DNA of 49,138 nucleotides from Gammaproteobacteria bacterium (GCA_013151035.1 JAADJB010000008.1:99208-148345); one strand, 5' to 3'; shown: positions 1-8,947, counted from the first letter of the stretch. Program-made: numbers and translations. The notes: generated from the letters alone by a model not told the origin.

Positions 1-453
1 GACACCAATACCCATAACTTCCATAAAAACCCCATGCAGGGTTGTTTTTGTAGCCAGTAGTTCATTGAGGTAATAGTGCAGGCTTTCAATTAATAATTCA
101 CTACTCAGACTGGAATTAAAGATAGGTATTTTTGTTTTTCTGGATTGTTCCAGCAATTCATCAGAGGGTATTTGTGATTTGCTGATAAGAATGAGTACTG
201 CTTTACCAGAGAAAAGCTTTCGAAAGGCATCATGCCGGGCATCGTCATGCATGCCTTGTATATAAGTGAGTTCTGTTTCACCAAGCACTTGTATGACATT
301 GGGTCTGATGAAGTTGACATGTCCTATTAACGATTGCTCCTGACTATTAATCGGATTGGTGTTAATAGTGGGGTATTCTTCCGCTTGTCCGGTAAGCCAT
401 TTAAGCCCCAGTTTTTTTTCCAGATCATGGAATATAGTATAGGCAGTGATCAT
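1..453 (-). CDS. hprK: HPr kinase/phosphorylase, N-terminal part (cut by window edge)
   Basis: Reading the minus strand from an ATG at 453 gives 151 uninterrupted codons to the window edge. The translation starts MITAYTIFHDLEKKLGLKWL and contains GHVNFIRPNVIQVLGETEL, the typical HprK N-terminal domain pattern. It ends in MEVMGIGV, just before the expected P-loop, so the catalytic C-terminal domain lies outside the window. The start codon overlaps the ptsN stop (ATGA), which implies translational coupling. The family phosphorylates or dephosphorylates HPr on serine and, in Proteobacteria, is usually found with the PTS-Ntr genes, as here. This is seen by direct translation; the frame is not the longest open frame in the region but is the only one with family similarity. 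Confidence 0.88.
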   Translation of the reverse strand, partial: MITAYTIFHDLEKKLGLKWLTGQAEEYPTINTNPINSQEQSLIGHVNFIRPNVIQVLGETELTYIQGMHDDARHDAFRKLFSGKAVLILISKSQIPSDELLEQSRKTKIPIFNSSLSSELLIESLHYYLNELLATKTTLHGVFMEVMGIGV

Positions 454-920
454 GCCGGAACTTTATTATCTGCCCAGTCGGTGAATACGCTGAATAGTTC
501 CTCACTGGAGGTGGTGTTGCGCAGATGGGTGCAGAAATCATTCTGACTAAGAAGGCTGGCTAGTTCAGCGAGTAAATCCAGATGTTCCTGATCAGATTCT
601 TCGGGTACCAGTAAGGTAAACAGGATGTCAACAGGTTGATTGTCGATGGCATCAAAGTCAATCGGGGTATTGAGTTTGATCAGGCAGGCAATCGGCTTTT
701 CCAGGTTTTTAATACGTCCATGTGGAATGGCAATGCCTTTACCTATGCCGGTGCTGCCTAATCGTTCTCGATCAATCAGGATATTGAAAATATGTTCTTC
801 TGATAGATTAGCCTGACTACTGGATACGACCTGACTTATTTTTTCCAGCGTTCTCTTCTTACTGCTGGTGTTTGACCAGCAGTAAGTTCTGGAAGGTGTA
901 ATTAAATGGTTGATGCTCAA
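450..920 (-). CDS. ptsN: Nitrogen-regulatory PTS EIIA protein (PtsN, EIIA-Ntr)
   Basis: The protein has 156 residues and a PTS EIIA type-2 fold pattern. The phosphoacceptor histidine lies in GIAIPHGR (about His67), followed by the expected core TPIDFDAIDNQPVDILFTLLVPEES. PtsN takes phosphate from the EI-Ntr/NPr relay and regulates potassium uptake and nitrogen and carbon balance by protein contacts. The start is a TTG at 920, supported by an AGAGG ribosome binding site 9 bases upstream; no ATG gives a full-length product. The gene lies 22 bases after hpf and overlaps hprK by 4 bases, the usual rpoN-hpf-ptsN order. The first 20 or so residues (polar, Ser-rich) differ from the E. coli protein. 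Confidence 0.95.
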   Translation of the reverse strand: MSINHLITPSRTYCWSNTSSKKRTLEKISQVVSSSQANLSEEHIFNILIDRERLGSTGIGKGIAIPHGRIKNLEKPIACLIKLNTPIDFDAIDNQPVDILFTLLVPEESDQEHLDLLAELASLLSQNDFCTHLRNTTSSEELFSVFTDWADNKVPA

Positions 921-942
921 TTTCAGGAACCTCTAAAATATC

Positions 943-1296
943 TTATTCTATTTCTGTTTCTATTTCTGTTTCTATTTCTTGTGTTTTCATACTGACTGCT
1001 TCACTGCGGTGATGATCTTTTAGTTTTTCTTTATGCTTTTTAACCTGTCGATCTAGTTTATCAATCAGTCCATCAATCGCCGCGTACATATCTTCCTGTT
1101 CGGCATCGGCAAATAATTTACTACCGGTTAGATGCACCGTTGCTTCAGCATTATGTCGGTTTTTTTCTACCGTTAGAACGACGTGAACATCGGTAACATT
1201 ATCAAAATGGCGTTCCAGTCGTTCCATCTTGGAGTTTACATAATCACGTAGTGAATCAGTAATATCAATATGGTGTCCAGAGAGATTGATCTGCAT
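943..1296 (-). CDS. hpf: Ribosome hibernation promoting factor (short HPF/YhbH type)
   Basis: The protein has 117 residues and starts MQINLSGHHIDITDSLRDYV, the typical HPF/RaiA beta-alpha-beta start. It continues with DVHVVLTVEKNRHNAEATVH and AEQEDMYAAIDGLIDKLDRQVKKHKEKLKDH. Short HPF binds the 30S decoding region and helps form 100S dimers in stationary phase. It sits between rpoN and ptsN as in most Gammaproteobacteria. The oddity is the C-terminus, where a 12-bp tandem repeat encodes repeated Ile-Glu-Thr-Glu units (positions 949-979 on the DNA), giving a glutamate-rich tail beyond the conserved domain. Confidence 0.95.
   Translation of the reverse strand: MQINLSGHHIDITDSLRDYVNSKMERLERHFDNVTDVHVVLTVEKNRHNAEATVHLTGSKLFADAEQEDMYAAIDGLIDKLDRQVKKHKEKLKDHHRSEAVSMKTQEIETEIETEIE
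949..979. repeat. 12-bp tandem repeat inside the 3' end of hpf
   Basis: The unit TATTTCTGTTTC (plus strand) is repeated about 2.6 times without a mismatch. Read on the minus strand it encodes Ile-Glu-Thr-Glu units in the HPF tail. Because the unit is a multiple of three, copy-number change would lengthen or shorten the tail without a frameshift. Confidence 0.9.
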
Positions 1297-1321
1297 ATTA
1301 TTTTCCTTTGTTTGTCCGGTG

Positions 1322-2782
1322 TTAGAGTAAATGTTTTCTTTCGTTAGATGGAGGAATATTCATTGCCTCCCGATACTTGGCTATCGTTCTCCGCGCGATA
1401 TTGATGCCATCCTCGGATAGCATGTTTGCAAGTTTATTATCACTCAAAGGTTTTTGATGATTTTCTGTTGAAATTAACTTCTTGATTTTTTCATGTATTG
1501 CTGTGGAAGAGCATTCACCTCCTTCAACTGTATTGACGTGGCTGGAGAAAAAATACTTGAATTCAAAAATGCCTCTTGGCGTATGCATATATTTTTGTGT
1601 GGTGACCCTGGATATTGTTGATTCGTGCATTTCTACATCTTCAGCAATATCTCTTAGGATAAGGGGTTTCATTGCCTCCGGGCCATAATCAAGAAATGCC
1701 TTCTGGTGTTTAACGATGCAAGTGGCAACTTTGATTAGAGTTTCATTACGGCTTTGCATGCTCTTCAAAAACCAGCGTGCTTCTTGTAAGTGATTTTTCA
1801 GGCAATTATTATCCGAACTATTATCAGCACGTCGTATCATACCGGCATATTGGCTGTTGATTCTTAATCGGGGAGCGGCCTCTGCGTTCAGATGTACTTC
1901 CCATTGGCCTTTATTGCGGGTGATAAATACATCAGGGACAACATATTGGGTGTCGTTGGGTGCGATATCAGAGCCTGGGTGAGGTTTCATGGTCTGAATT
2001 AAAGAGATGGTCTTGTTCAGGTCCTTTTCATTCATACGCATTTTCTTCATTAAAGACTTGAAGTCATGAGAGGCCAGCAGGTTGATATGTTTTTCAACGA
2101 GGATGAGCGCTTTATCCCGCCATGGTGTATCTTGTGGTAATTGTTTTAATTGTATACTCATACACTCTGCCGGGTTCCTCGCACCAACACCTGCGGGATC
2201 AAATTGTTGTATGCGATGTAATACCGCTTCAACCTCATCATATTCAATATCATTTTTCCTATGAATGCCTTGATATAGATCATCTAAACTGACAGACATA
2301 TAACCATCAGGGTTAATGGCATCAATAATGGATTCAGCAATCATGTGGTCGGTGTCGCTAAAGGGGCTTAGATCCAGTTGCCACATCAGGCGATCATGCA
2401 AGGTCTCCTCACCATTGCTTTGTGTGTCATAGTGTTCATTACCGCTATCGGGCGTAGAATGTTGGCTACTAACAGCATCGTATACGTCCTCCCAGGATGA
2501 ATCGACAGCTAGTTCGTCGGGCAGGGTTGTTTCATTTTCATCGTAATTAACTTCCTGATCCGGGCTGGTCTCCTGCTGTGAATGCTCCTCAGTATTCTCT
2601 ATATCCGATTTCTCGTTATTGATTTCGTCATCAACCGACTCAAGCATCAGATTTGAGTCCAATACCTGCCGCACTTCTAATTGTAGTTCGAGACTGGAGA
2701 GTTGCAGGAGTTTTATCGCCTGTTGTAACTGCGGAGTCATGGCCAGATGTTGGCCGATGCGTAATTGTATTGATTGCTTCAT
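1322..2782 (-). CDS. rpoN: RNA polymerase sigma-54 factor
   Basis: The protein has 486 residues, normal for the family. Region I is the Gln/Leu-rich start (QLRIGQHLAMTPQLQQAIKL) that contacts bacterial enhancer-binding proteins. An acidic region II spans about residues 50-125. The core-binding domain follows, then an HTH segment, and the RpoN box ARRTIAKYRE at about residues 463-472, which recognises the -24 element. Sigma-54 directs activator-dependent transcription at GG/GC promoters. The gene lies 108 bases after lptB, and that gap contains a good sigma-54-type promoter (2828-2842), which suggests self-regulation of rpoN-hpf-ptsN-hprK. Confidence 0.98.
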   Translation of the reverse strand: MKQSIQLRIGQHLAMTPQLQQAIKLLQLSSLELQLEVRQVLDSNLMLESVDDEINNEKSDIENTEEHSQQETSPDQEVNYDENETTLPDELAVDSSWEDVYDAVSSQHSTPDSGNEHYDTQSNGEETLHDRLMWQLDLSPFSDTDHMIAESIIDAINPDGYMSVSLDDLYQGIHRKNDIEYDEVEAVLHRIQQFDPAGVGARNPAECMSIQLKQLPQDTPWRDKALILVEKHINLLASHDFKSLMKKMRMNEKDLNKTISLIQTMKPHPGSDIAPNDTQYVVPDVFITRNKGQWEVHLNAEAAPRLRINSQYAGMIRRADNSSDNNCLKNHLQEARWFLKSMQSRNETLIKVATCIVKHQKAFLDYGPEAMKPLILRDIAEDVEMHESTISRVTTQKYMHTPRGIFEFKYFFSSHVNTVEGGECSSTAIHEKIKKLISTENHQKPLSDNKLANMLSEDGINIARRTIAKYREAMNIPPSNERKHLL

Positions 2783-2825
2783 AAGACTTTGGGTAAGCGG
2801 ACCTCATAACAGAGAACGTATGTTA

Positions 2826-2843
2826 CTGCATTTATCGTGCCAT
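2826..2843 (-). promoter_or_regulatory. Candidate sigma-54 promoter upstream of rpoN
   Basis: On the minus strand the gap between lptB and rpoN carries TGGCACGATAAATGCA. The -24 GG (2841-2840) and -12 GC (2829-2828) are exactly 10 bases apart, and the match to the consensus TGGCACG-N4-TTGCA misses one position. The expected transcript start, near 2816, is about 34 bases before the rpoN ATG. The match is seen in the sequence; promoter activity is inferred. Confidence 0.55.
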
Positions 2844-2890
2844 CGGAACTTTTCTTAAGTTAAATATAGTTTTTATTGCTAACTGATTGT

Positions 2891-3616
2891 TCATAAAGAG
2901 AAATTTTCGCCAAGGTAAACCTCGCGTACCTGCTGATTCGCCATGATTTCAGTAGCTGTTCCGGCTGCCAGAATGTGACCGTTATTGAGAATATAGGCGC
3001 GATTACAAATACCCAATGTTTCACGTACATTGTGGTCGGTGATGAGGATGCCAATACCGCGTTCACGTAGATGTTTGATGATCTGTTGTATATCAAGAAC
3101 GGAGATAGGATCAACTCCGGCAAAGGGTTCATCGAGTAAGATAAAATCCGGTTCAATCGCAAGGGTTCTGGCAATTTCCAGTCGTCGTCGTTCACCACCG
3201 GATAAACTGATAGCAAGCTGTTTTTTGAGGTGACTGATATGGAGGTCATGCAGAAGATTATCCAGTTGTTCTTCTCTTGCTGCAGAATTGAGTTCCGCAC
3301 GGGTCTCAAGAATGGCCATTATATTATCAGCGACACTGAGTTTTTGAAAAATAGAAGGTTCTTGTGGCAGATACCCTAGTCCCTTGCGTGCACGAATATG
3401 TACCGGAGTGTTTTCAATGGATTGATCATTTAATAGAATATGACCGCTATCATTTTTTTCCAGTCCAACAATCATATAGAAACAGGTGGTCTTACCTGCA
3501 CCATTAGGTCCTAGCAGGCCAACGACCTCACCACTGTTGATTTCAAATGACACATCATCAACAACGGAACGGCCATTAAAGTTTTTTTTCAGGTGACTAA
3601 CAACAAGTTTGCTCAC
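2891..3616 (-). CDS. lptB: LPS export ABC transporter ATPase LptB
   Basis: This 241-residue ABC ATPase has Walker A GPNGAGKT (residues 36-43), signature LSGGE (138-142) and Walker B FILLDEP (158-164). LptB powers extraction of lipopolysaccharide from the inner membrane by the LptFG permease and its passage along the LptC-LptA bridge. It follows lptA by 11 bases in the same direction, with rpoN downstream, the standard order lptC-lptA-lptB-rpoN. An overlapping open frame at 2860-3309 has no family signature and was discarded. Confidence 0.98.
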   Translation of the reverse strand: MSKLVVSHLKKNFNGRSVVDDVSFEINSGEVVGLLGPNGAGKTTCFYMIVGLEKNDSGHILLNDQSIENTPVHIRARKGLGYLPQEPSIFQKLSVADNIMAILETRAELNSAAREEQLDNLLHDLHISHLKKQLAISLSGGERRRLEIARTLAIEPDFILLDEPFAGVDPISVLDIQQIIKHLRERGIGILITDHNVRETLGICNRAYILNNGHILAAGTATEIMANQQVREVYLGENFSL

Positions 3617-3627
3617 GTTACTTACTC

Positions 3628-4143
3628 TTAAGGAGTGTTCGGGGTAATGGTAATCTGGATTTGTTTGCCCGCAGGGGCACCATAGGCCTGGACATGATCT
3701 TTTTTAATATCATAGATGATTTTTTCACTATTGAATTGATTCTTGTTCTGTTGCAAGAAGGCATCGCCGGTCAGGGTGACCTGATCCTTGCGGGTTACAT
3801 AGACAATGGTTTGTGCCTGTGCCATAACAGGGGAGGCTTGTGGCTTGGCCTGATACTGATAACGGGCGGGTGTTCCTTTAGCCGTTATTGATCTGATCTT
3901 GCCTTGAGGATGGTTAATAACAAGACGATCAGCCGATATTAGCAGACTGCCCTGGGTGATTTTTACATTGCCCTGATAGGTACTGACTTCACCCTTGTTA
4001 TCAATATCGGCATTATCTGCCTGTATCGTTAGTGGTGTCTCTTTATCTTTTTCCAGGGCATAGGCATTACTGGAAAAGAGTATATAAATGAATATTAGAA
4101 GATAAAGCAGAGGAAGTCGTGGATGGGTATGATCAGTTGACAT
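3628..4143 (-). CDS. lptA: Periplasmic LPS transport protein LptA
   Basis: The protein has 171 residues with a cleavable signal peptide (hydrophobic stretch at residues 10-25; likely cut after AYA at 29). The OstA-like beta-jellyroll domain shows the pattern [36 protein letters not shown] (given only as its key segment) and later [14 protein letters not shown]. LptA oligomers form the periplasmic bridge that carries LPS from LptC to LptD. The gene lies 5 bases downstream of lptC and 11 bases upstream of lptB. Confidence 0.95.
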   Translation of the reverse strand: MSTDHTHPRLPLLYLLIFIYILFSSNAYALEKDKETPLTIQADNADIDNKGEVSTYQGNVKITQGSLLISADRLVINHPQGKIRSITAKGTPARYQYQAKPQASPVMAQAQTIVYVTRKDQVTLTGDAFLQQNKNQFNSEKIIYDIKKDHVQAYGAPAGKQIQITITPNTP

Positions 4144-4148
4144 GATGA

Positions 4149-4730
4149 TTAATCTTTTATTGTTGAGACAGGGTAATAGGTGCCCTGAACCTTTGATAAC
4201 AAAGTCAGGTGTTCGTTATTAAAATCCAGATTCATGCCTAGGGAATGTATTTCAATCTGTTGACTATAATAGTAAATCATATCTTGAGTTTGTGCCTTCT
4301 GGCTTTGCAAATTGATTGATAAATTGTCAGTTTCAATACGGATGCCAGCCGGGGTATGTTGTGGCTTTTGTGTGATACGCACTGCACCTTGTAATTCAAT
4401 TTGTTTCTGTTGTTCCTGAATGAGACCCTTGCTGGCGCGTATATGAGTGGATGATATATTGTTAGCGGGATAAAAATCCAGTTCAGGATTTAATAATTGC
4501 ATTTTATTATCGTTGTACTGCTCCATTTTTTCTGATTGTATCCGGTGTTTAATGCGTCCACTATTATCCAGTTCAGAAACCGTAAAATTCTTGATGACGG
4601 TGATGGGCTGGCGCTCATCGGCCCGTTTAATCGAAACACTGTCTTTTTGTTGCAGTGAATAATAGATCCATCCGGTTATTAGTGCGATTGCAATTAAAAA
4701 AACAGTAAGCAAGTGACGATAGCTTTGCAT
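4149..4730 (-). CDS. lptC: LPS export protein LptC
   Basis: The protein has 193 residues, with a single N-terminal membrane anchor at about residues 7-25 and a periplasmic OstA/LptC-type beta domain. LptC binds the LptBFG complex and passes LPS to LptA. Identity rests on the anchor plus jellyroll pattern (VSELDNSGRIKHRIQSEKME, ELQGAVRIT) and on its place between kdsC and lptA. It begins 2 bases after the kdsC stop. Confidence 0.92.
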   Translation of the reverse strand: MQSYRHLLTVFLIAIALITGWIYYSLQQKDSVSIKRADERQPITVIKNFTVSELDNSGRIKHRIQSEKMEQYNDNKMQLLNPELDFYPANNISSTHIRASKGLIQEQQKQIELQGAVRITQKPQHTPAGIRIETDNLSINLQSQKAQTQDMIYYYSQQIEIHSLGMNLDFNNEHLTLLSKVQGTYYPVSTIKD

Positions 4731-4732
4731 TA

Positions 4733-5269
4733 TTACGCGGAGCTTTTCGGTAAATACTTGCTGAATTCATCTTCAAGTTTGTCCTGAGCCTTGAGGATGA
4801 ATTCGCAGACATCCCGTGCTGCACCTTCACCCCCGTTATGGGGTGTAACCCAGTCAGCGTGTTGTTTGACCAGGCTATGACCATCGGCAACGGTTACTGC
4901 AAAACCAGCCTGTAATAAAACGGGAAGGTCGACAATATCATCACCGACATAGGCAACCTGTTCCCGCTTTAAATTCAGTTTTTCCATGATCTCGATGAAT
5001 GCTGGACGTTTATCCAACTTGCCCTGGTAGACATGCTGGATGCCGAGGTTTTTCATTCGGTGTTTGACAACATTCGATGTGCGGCCAGTGATAATAGCGA
5101 TATCAATACCATTGTGTATCAGCATCTTCATGCCGTGACCATCACGGGAATGGAATGCCTTGTATTCCTGGCCATCATCACCAAAGATGAGCTGACCATT
5201 AGTTAATACACCATCGACATCAAAGATAACCAGTTTTATCTTGCTTGCTTTTGACAGAGCTGCTTCCAT
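4733..5269 (-). CDS. kdsC: 3-deoxy-D-manno-octulosonate 8-phosphate phosphatase KdsC
   Basis: This 178-residue HAD-superfamily phosphatase lacks a cap domain, as in KdsC. Motif I DVDGVLT (Asp17 nucleophile, Asp19), motif II in IAIITGRTS, and motif III/IV in YVGDDIVDLPVL are intact. It removes phosphate from KDO-8-P to give KDO for the LPS inner core. The gene abuts kdsD and lptC with almost no spacing, so substrate supply and LPS export share one transcript. Confidence 0.97.
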   Translation of the reverse strand: MEAALSKASKIKLVIFDVDGVLTNGQLIFGDDGQEYKAFHSRDGHGMKMLIHNGIDIAIITGRTSNVVKHRMKNLGIQHVYQGKLDKRPAFIEIMEKLNLKREQVAYVGDDIVDLPVLLQAGFAVTVADGHSLVKQHADWVTPHNGGEGAARDVCEFILKAQDKLEDEFSKYLPKSSA

Positions 5270-6241
5270 TTAGACGACTCCGGCACGTAATAGATCGTGC
5301 ATGTTGAGTGCGCCCAGTAATTGTTTATCAGGGGTAGTGATTAACAGGGCACTAATCTTGTTTTGTTCCATCAGACTCAAGGCCTCTGCGGCCAGTTGTT
5401 GCGATGAAATGGTCAAGCAATCCTTTGTCATTACATCTGCGACCCGGGCTCGGTGAATATCAAGTTCATGATCCAGTGCTCGGCGTAGATCACCATCAGT
5501 AAATATACCCAGTACGTGGTCGTTATCATCAACTACAGCCGACATGCCCAGTCCTTTGTTAGATACTTCGAGCAGGGCATTGCGTAACAGGTCATCGGGC
5601 TTGACACGCGGAATAGCCTCTCCTGTGTGCATGATATCTTCGATCCTGAGTAGCAATCGCCGCCCCAGGCTACCGCCTGGATGAGCCAGTGCAAAATCCT
5701 CCTCGGTAAACCCGCGTGAGTCCAGCACAGCAATTGCCAGCGCATCACCCATTGCTAATGCGGCTGTGGTGCTGGCGGTAGGGGCTAGCCCAAGTGGGCA
5801 AGCCTCTTTTTGCACGCTGACATCGATATTGACAGAGGCGGTCTTTGCCAATGTTGAATCAGGTCTGCCAGTTAATGCGATCAGAGGGACATTCTGACGT
5901 TTGATGAGTGGCAGAATGGTGAGTATCTCTTGTGTTTCACCGGAGTTAGACAGGGCAATAACAACATCTTGCGGGGTGATCATACCGAGATCACCATGAC
6001 TGGCCTCGCCGGGATGAACAAAGAATGAGGGGGTTCCTGTACTTGCCATGGTGGCGGCAATCTTACTACCGATATGGCCTGATTTACCCATGCCAGTGAT
6101 AACGACCCGCCCTGTACATTGCAGGATATAGTGACAAGCTTGGACAAATTTATCGTCAATGTGTTGCTTGAGCTGAACCAGTGCCTCGGTTTCAATATCA
6201 ATAACTGCGAGTCCCAGTGCTTGCAGGTTCTTGTCAATCAT
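5270..6241 (-). CDS. kdsD: D-arabinose 5-phosphate isomerase KdsD
   Basis: The protein has 323 residues, with a SIS sugar-isomerase domain (GMGKSGHIGSKIAATMASTGTPS; SNSGETQEI) followed by two CBS domains from about residue 205 to the end. KdsD interconverts ribulose-5-P and arabinose-5-P, the first step of KDO synthesis. Its stop codon directly precedes the kdsC start, as in the usual yrbG-kdsD-kdsC-lptCAB cluster. The start at 6241 gives the standard family length. Confidence 0.97.
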   Translation of the reverse strand: MIDKNLQALGLAVIDIETEALVQLKQHIDDKFVQACHYILQCTGRVVITGMGKSGHIGSKIAATMASTGTPSFFVHPGEASHGDLGMITPQDVVIALSNSGETQEILTILPLIKRQNVPLIALTGRPDSTLAKTASVNIDVSVQKEACPLGLAPTASTTAALAMGDALAIAVLDSRGFTEEDFALAHPGGSLGRRLLLRIEDIMHTGEAIPRVKPDDLLRNALLEVSNKGLGMSAVVDDNDHVLGIFTDGDLRRALDHELDIHRARVADVMTKDCLTISSQQLAAEALSLMEQNKISALLITTPDKQLLGALNMHDLLRAGVV

Positions 6242-6261
6242 GGTCTGGTCTCATTTACTAT

Positions 6262-7227
6262 TTATTGAGCATTGAAGTATAACAGGGTCTGGTAAGCACC
6301 ATAAGCGAATAATAAAAGAGCCCCTTCTACACGAGTAATACAGCCATTTTTCCTGTAGCCATAGGACAATGCGATCAGCACAATGGTCAGGATCAGCATA
6401 ATGGGGTAGTCGCGACTGATGACTACACTGGCAAAGCCGCCTGGGTTGATTAGGCCGGGGATACTGAGTACGGCAAGAATATTGAATATGTTGGAGCCAA
6501 TAATATTGCCAATAGCAATATCGGGCTCATTTTTAAGGGCACTGGCGATGGATGCTGCCAGTTCAGGCAGACTGGTGCCCAGAGCGATGATAGTCAGACC
6601 GATAATAAGGTCACTAACCCCTAATGTGGTGGCGATTTCGACTGCGGCCCATACCAGTAGTTTGGAGCTAAGGAGCAAGACGATCATACCAATAACGAGC
6701 CAGAACAGGGCGCGACCTGTACTCATATCGGTAGGGATTTCTTCACTGAATTCCTGTTCAATGACATCCGTTTTTCGTTGCTGCAGACTGCTGATGATCA
6801 GCCAACTGAGGAATAGTATGAGTGTGGCTATCAGGATTAATCCATCGATAAAACCCAGTTCACCATCAATCAGTAATACATAACCTAGAATTGTTATCGC
6901 TAACAGCACAGGGAGTTCACGTTTAATGATGCTGGAATTAACGATAAGAGGTGTAGTTAATGCGGTAATGCCAAGAATAAGACCGATATTGGCAATGTTG
7001 GAGCCAATGGCATTACCAATTGCCAGACCGGTATTGTCCTGCATGGCTGCTACCGCAGAAACCAGCATTTCAGGGGCTGATGTGCCCAGACCAACAACAG
7101 TCAGGCCTATTATTAACGGGGAAATGCCCAGGTTATTTGCACAGGCAGCAGCACCGTGAACAAAACGTTCTGCACCCCAAACCAATAGAATAAAACCGCC
7201 AATCAGGGTGGCTATGTAAAGTATCAC
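6262..7227 (-). CDS. yrbG: Calcium/sodium:proton exchanger family protein (YrbG-like)
   Basis: This 321-residue integral membrane protein has about ten transmembrane segments and two inverted Na_Ca_ex repeats. Each repeat carries the ion-binding motif: GLTVVGLGTSAPEMLVS (from residue 41) and GLTIIALGTSLPELAAS in the second half. The acidic residues of both alpha repeats are present. The family exchanges Ca2+ for Na+ or H+; the substrate here is not known from sequence. It is the first gene of the minus-strand LPS cluster and diverges from mlaF. Confidence 0.93.
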   Translation of the reverse strand: MILYIATLIGGFILLVWGAERFVHGAAACANNLGISPLIIGLTVVGLGTSAPEMLVSAVAAMQDNTGLAIGNAIGSNIANIGLILGITALTTPLIVNSSIIKRELPVLLAITILGYVLLIDGELGFIDGLILIATLILFLSWLIISSLQQRKTDVIEQEFSEEIPTDMSTGRALFWLVIGMIVLLLSSKLLVWAAVEIATTLGVSDLIIGLTIIALGTSLPELAASIASALKNEPDIAIGNIIGSNIFNILAVLSIPGLINPGGFASVVISRDYPIMLILTIVLIALSYGYRKNGCITRVEGALLLFAYGAYQTLLYFNAQ

Positions 7228-7281
7228 TATTTATTTTCTCTTGTTAATGCCACGACCGGATTTTACATCAAAATAGGGAGC

Positions 7282-7306
7282 GGAGGGATTAAATAATAAT
7301 CCCTCC
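7282..7306. promoter_or_regulatory. Perfect 10-bp hairpin between divergent yrbG and mlaF
   Basis: GGAGGGATTA and TAATCCCTCC form a perfect inverted repeat with a 5-base A/T loop. It lies between two divergently transcribed genes, so a role as a 3' terminator is unlikely. It covers the expected -35 position of the mlaF promoter (TATAAT at 7321-7326). An operator is the simplest reading; this is inference. Confidence 0.5.
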
Positions 7307-7320
7307 GTCCCCATTTTAGA

Positions 7321-7326
7321 TATAAT
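7321..7326 (+). promoter_or_regulatory. Consensus -10 box just upstream of mlaF
   Basis: TATAAT lies only 8 bases before the mlaF ATG at 7335, and no Shine-Dalgarno sequence or good -35 element is visible. If used, the transcript would begin at or within a few bases of the start codon, giving a leaderless message. It may be a chance A/T-rich match. Confidence 0.35.
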
Positions 7327-7334
7327 GCCTAGCT

Positions 7335-8141
7335 ATGGATAGCAATAGCATCGTAGATGTCAAAAATGTAAGCTTCTCCCGTGGACAACGGCGGATATTC
7401 GAGGATATCAGCTTTTCCATTCCACGCGGGAAAATAACAGCGATTATGGGTCCCAGTGGAACCGGTAAGACGACCTTGTTACGCCTAATGGGTGGGCAGT
7501 TACGGCCTTCTTCGGGTAGTGTCCATGTGCTGGGTGAGGATGTTGCCCGTTTGAATACCCGTCGTTTGTATCAATTGCGTCAGCGTATGGGGATGTTGTT
7601 TCAAAGCGGTGCCTTGTTAACAGATTTAAGTGTGTTTGAGAATGTAGCTTTTCCCTTGCGTGAACACACAGATCTTGCAGAAATAATGATTCGTGATCTG
7701 GTGTTGATGAAGTTACAGGCAGTGGGCTTGCGTGGTGCACGAGATTTGATGCCGGAAGAACTGTCCGGGGGTATGGCGCGGCGGGTTGCTCTGGCGCGGG
7801 CGATTGTCCTTGATCCGACCATGGTGATGTATGATGAGCCTTTTACTGGGCAAGATCCGATCTCGATGGGTATTTTGGTGCAATTGATTCACAGTCTGAA
7901 TCAAGCGTTGGATATTACCTCGATTATTGTGACCCATGACGTGCGCGAGGCTCTGGCTATCGCTGATCATATTATCCTGATCTCTGAGGGTCGGGTTGTT
8001 GAGCAGGGTAAATCCGATCAACTCGGTGATTCAGGTTCACCCTGGGTTAAACAATTTTTACAGGGTATGCCGGATGGCCCCGTGCCTTTTCATTATCCTG
8101 CGCCTGACTTTTCTACTGAGTTATTTGCATCAGAGACATGA
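7335..8141 (+). CDS. mlaF: Phospholipid ABC transporter ATPase MlaF
   Basis: This 268-residue ABC ATPase has Walker A GPSGTGKT (39-46), an LSGGM signature and Walker [14 protein letters not shown]. The Gly-Gln-Asp after the Walker B glutamate is typical of MlaF/Mkl ATPases. With MlaE, MlaD and MlaB it moves phospholipids between the inner membrane and periplasmic MlaC, keeping the outer membrane asymmetric. It is the first gene of the operon and overlaps mlaE by 4 bases. The start has no visible ribosome binding site, but no alternative start is available. Confidence 0.97.
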   Translation: MDSNSIVDVKNVSFSRGQRRIFEDISFSIPRGKITAIMGPSGTGKTTLLRLMGGQLRPSSGSVHVLGEDVARLNTRRLYQLRQRMGMLFQSGALLTDLSVFENVAFPLREHTDLAEIMIRDLVLMKLQAVGLRGARDLMPEELSGGMARRVALARAIVLDPTMVMYDEPFTGQDPISMGILVQLIHSLNQALDITSIIVTHDVREALAIADHIILISEGRVVEQGKSDQLGDSGSPWVKQFLQGMPDGPVPFHYPAPDFSTELFASET

Positions 8142-8941
8142 ATAAATCGCTATCTCATTTGCTGGATGCTTTTGCCTGGATGGGGCGCAAAGGATTAAAT
8201 TTTTTTATGCGTCTGGGGCGTGCTCACCTGTTCTTGTTTAAAATTCTGTGGGGGCTGGGTTACGTCCTTGGCAGAGGTCGCCTGGTTATTGCTCAGGTAC
8301 ATAATCTGGGTGTCTTATCGTTACTGATTACTATTGTTTCGGGTCTGTTTGTTGGTATGGTTCTGGGCTTACAAGGTTATAATACCCTGGTCGATTTTGG
8401 TGCAGAGGAGTCGCTGGGTGTGCTGGTGGCGTTATCACTGGTGCGTGAGTTAGGTCCGGTGGTTGCGGGTTTATTATTTGCCGGTCGGGCAGGTTCTGCA
8501 CTAACGGCTGAAATTGGCTTGATGAAGGCCACTGAACAGTTGTCAGGGATGGAGATGATGGCGGTTGATCCCATCAAACGCGTAATTGCCCCAAGGTTGA
8601 TAGCGGGTTTTATTTCATTACCTCTGTTAACAGCTATATTTGCCGCAGTCGGGGTGTTTGGTGGGTATTTTGTCGCGATTGGTCTGCTGGGTGTCGATAG
8701 TGGTGCCTTTTGGTCACAGATGCAGGCCAAAGTTGATTTGTATGAAGATGTTTATAATGGGATAATCAAGAGTGTTGTGTTTGGTTTTGTGGTGACCTGG
8801 ATTGCGGTTTTTGAGGGTTACGACAGCGTGCCAACCTCTCAGGGTGTCAGTGCTGCAACTACACGTACTGTGGTGCATAGTTCGCTGGCAGTATTAGCAC
8901 TGGATTTTGTTCTGACTGCGCTGATGTTCGGGGATTATTAA
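8138..8941 (+). CDS. mlaE: Phospholipid ABC transporter permease MlaE
   Basis: The protein has 267 residues and matches the MlaE/YrbE permease family: [20 protein letters not shown], then the conserved [20 protein letters not shown] and [21 protein letters not shown] coupling segments, with about five hydrophobic helices. It forms the membrane dimer of the MlaFEDB complex. The start overlaps the mlaF stop (ATGA) and mlaD follows after 6 bases. Confidence 0.97.
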   Translation: MNKSLSHLLDAFAWMGRKGLNFFMRLGRAHLFLFKILWGLGYVLGRGRLVIAQVHNLGVLSLLITIVSGLFVGMVLGLQGYNTLVDFGAEESLGVLVALSLVRELGPVVAGLLFAGRAGSALTAEIGLMKATEQLSGMEMMAVDPIKRVIAPRLIAGFISLPLLTAIFAAVGVFGGYFVAIGLLGVDSGAFWSQMQAKVDLYEDVYNGIIKSVVFGFVVTWIAVFEGYDSVPTSQGVSAATTRTVVHSSLAVLALDFVLTALMFGDY

Positions 8942-8947
8942 TAGATT

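Noticed and set aside
2860-3309. 149-codon frame overlapping lptB on the same strand
   Set aside because: No recognisable domain, and it lies in another frame of a clear ABC ATPase gene.
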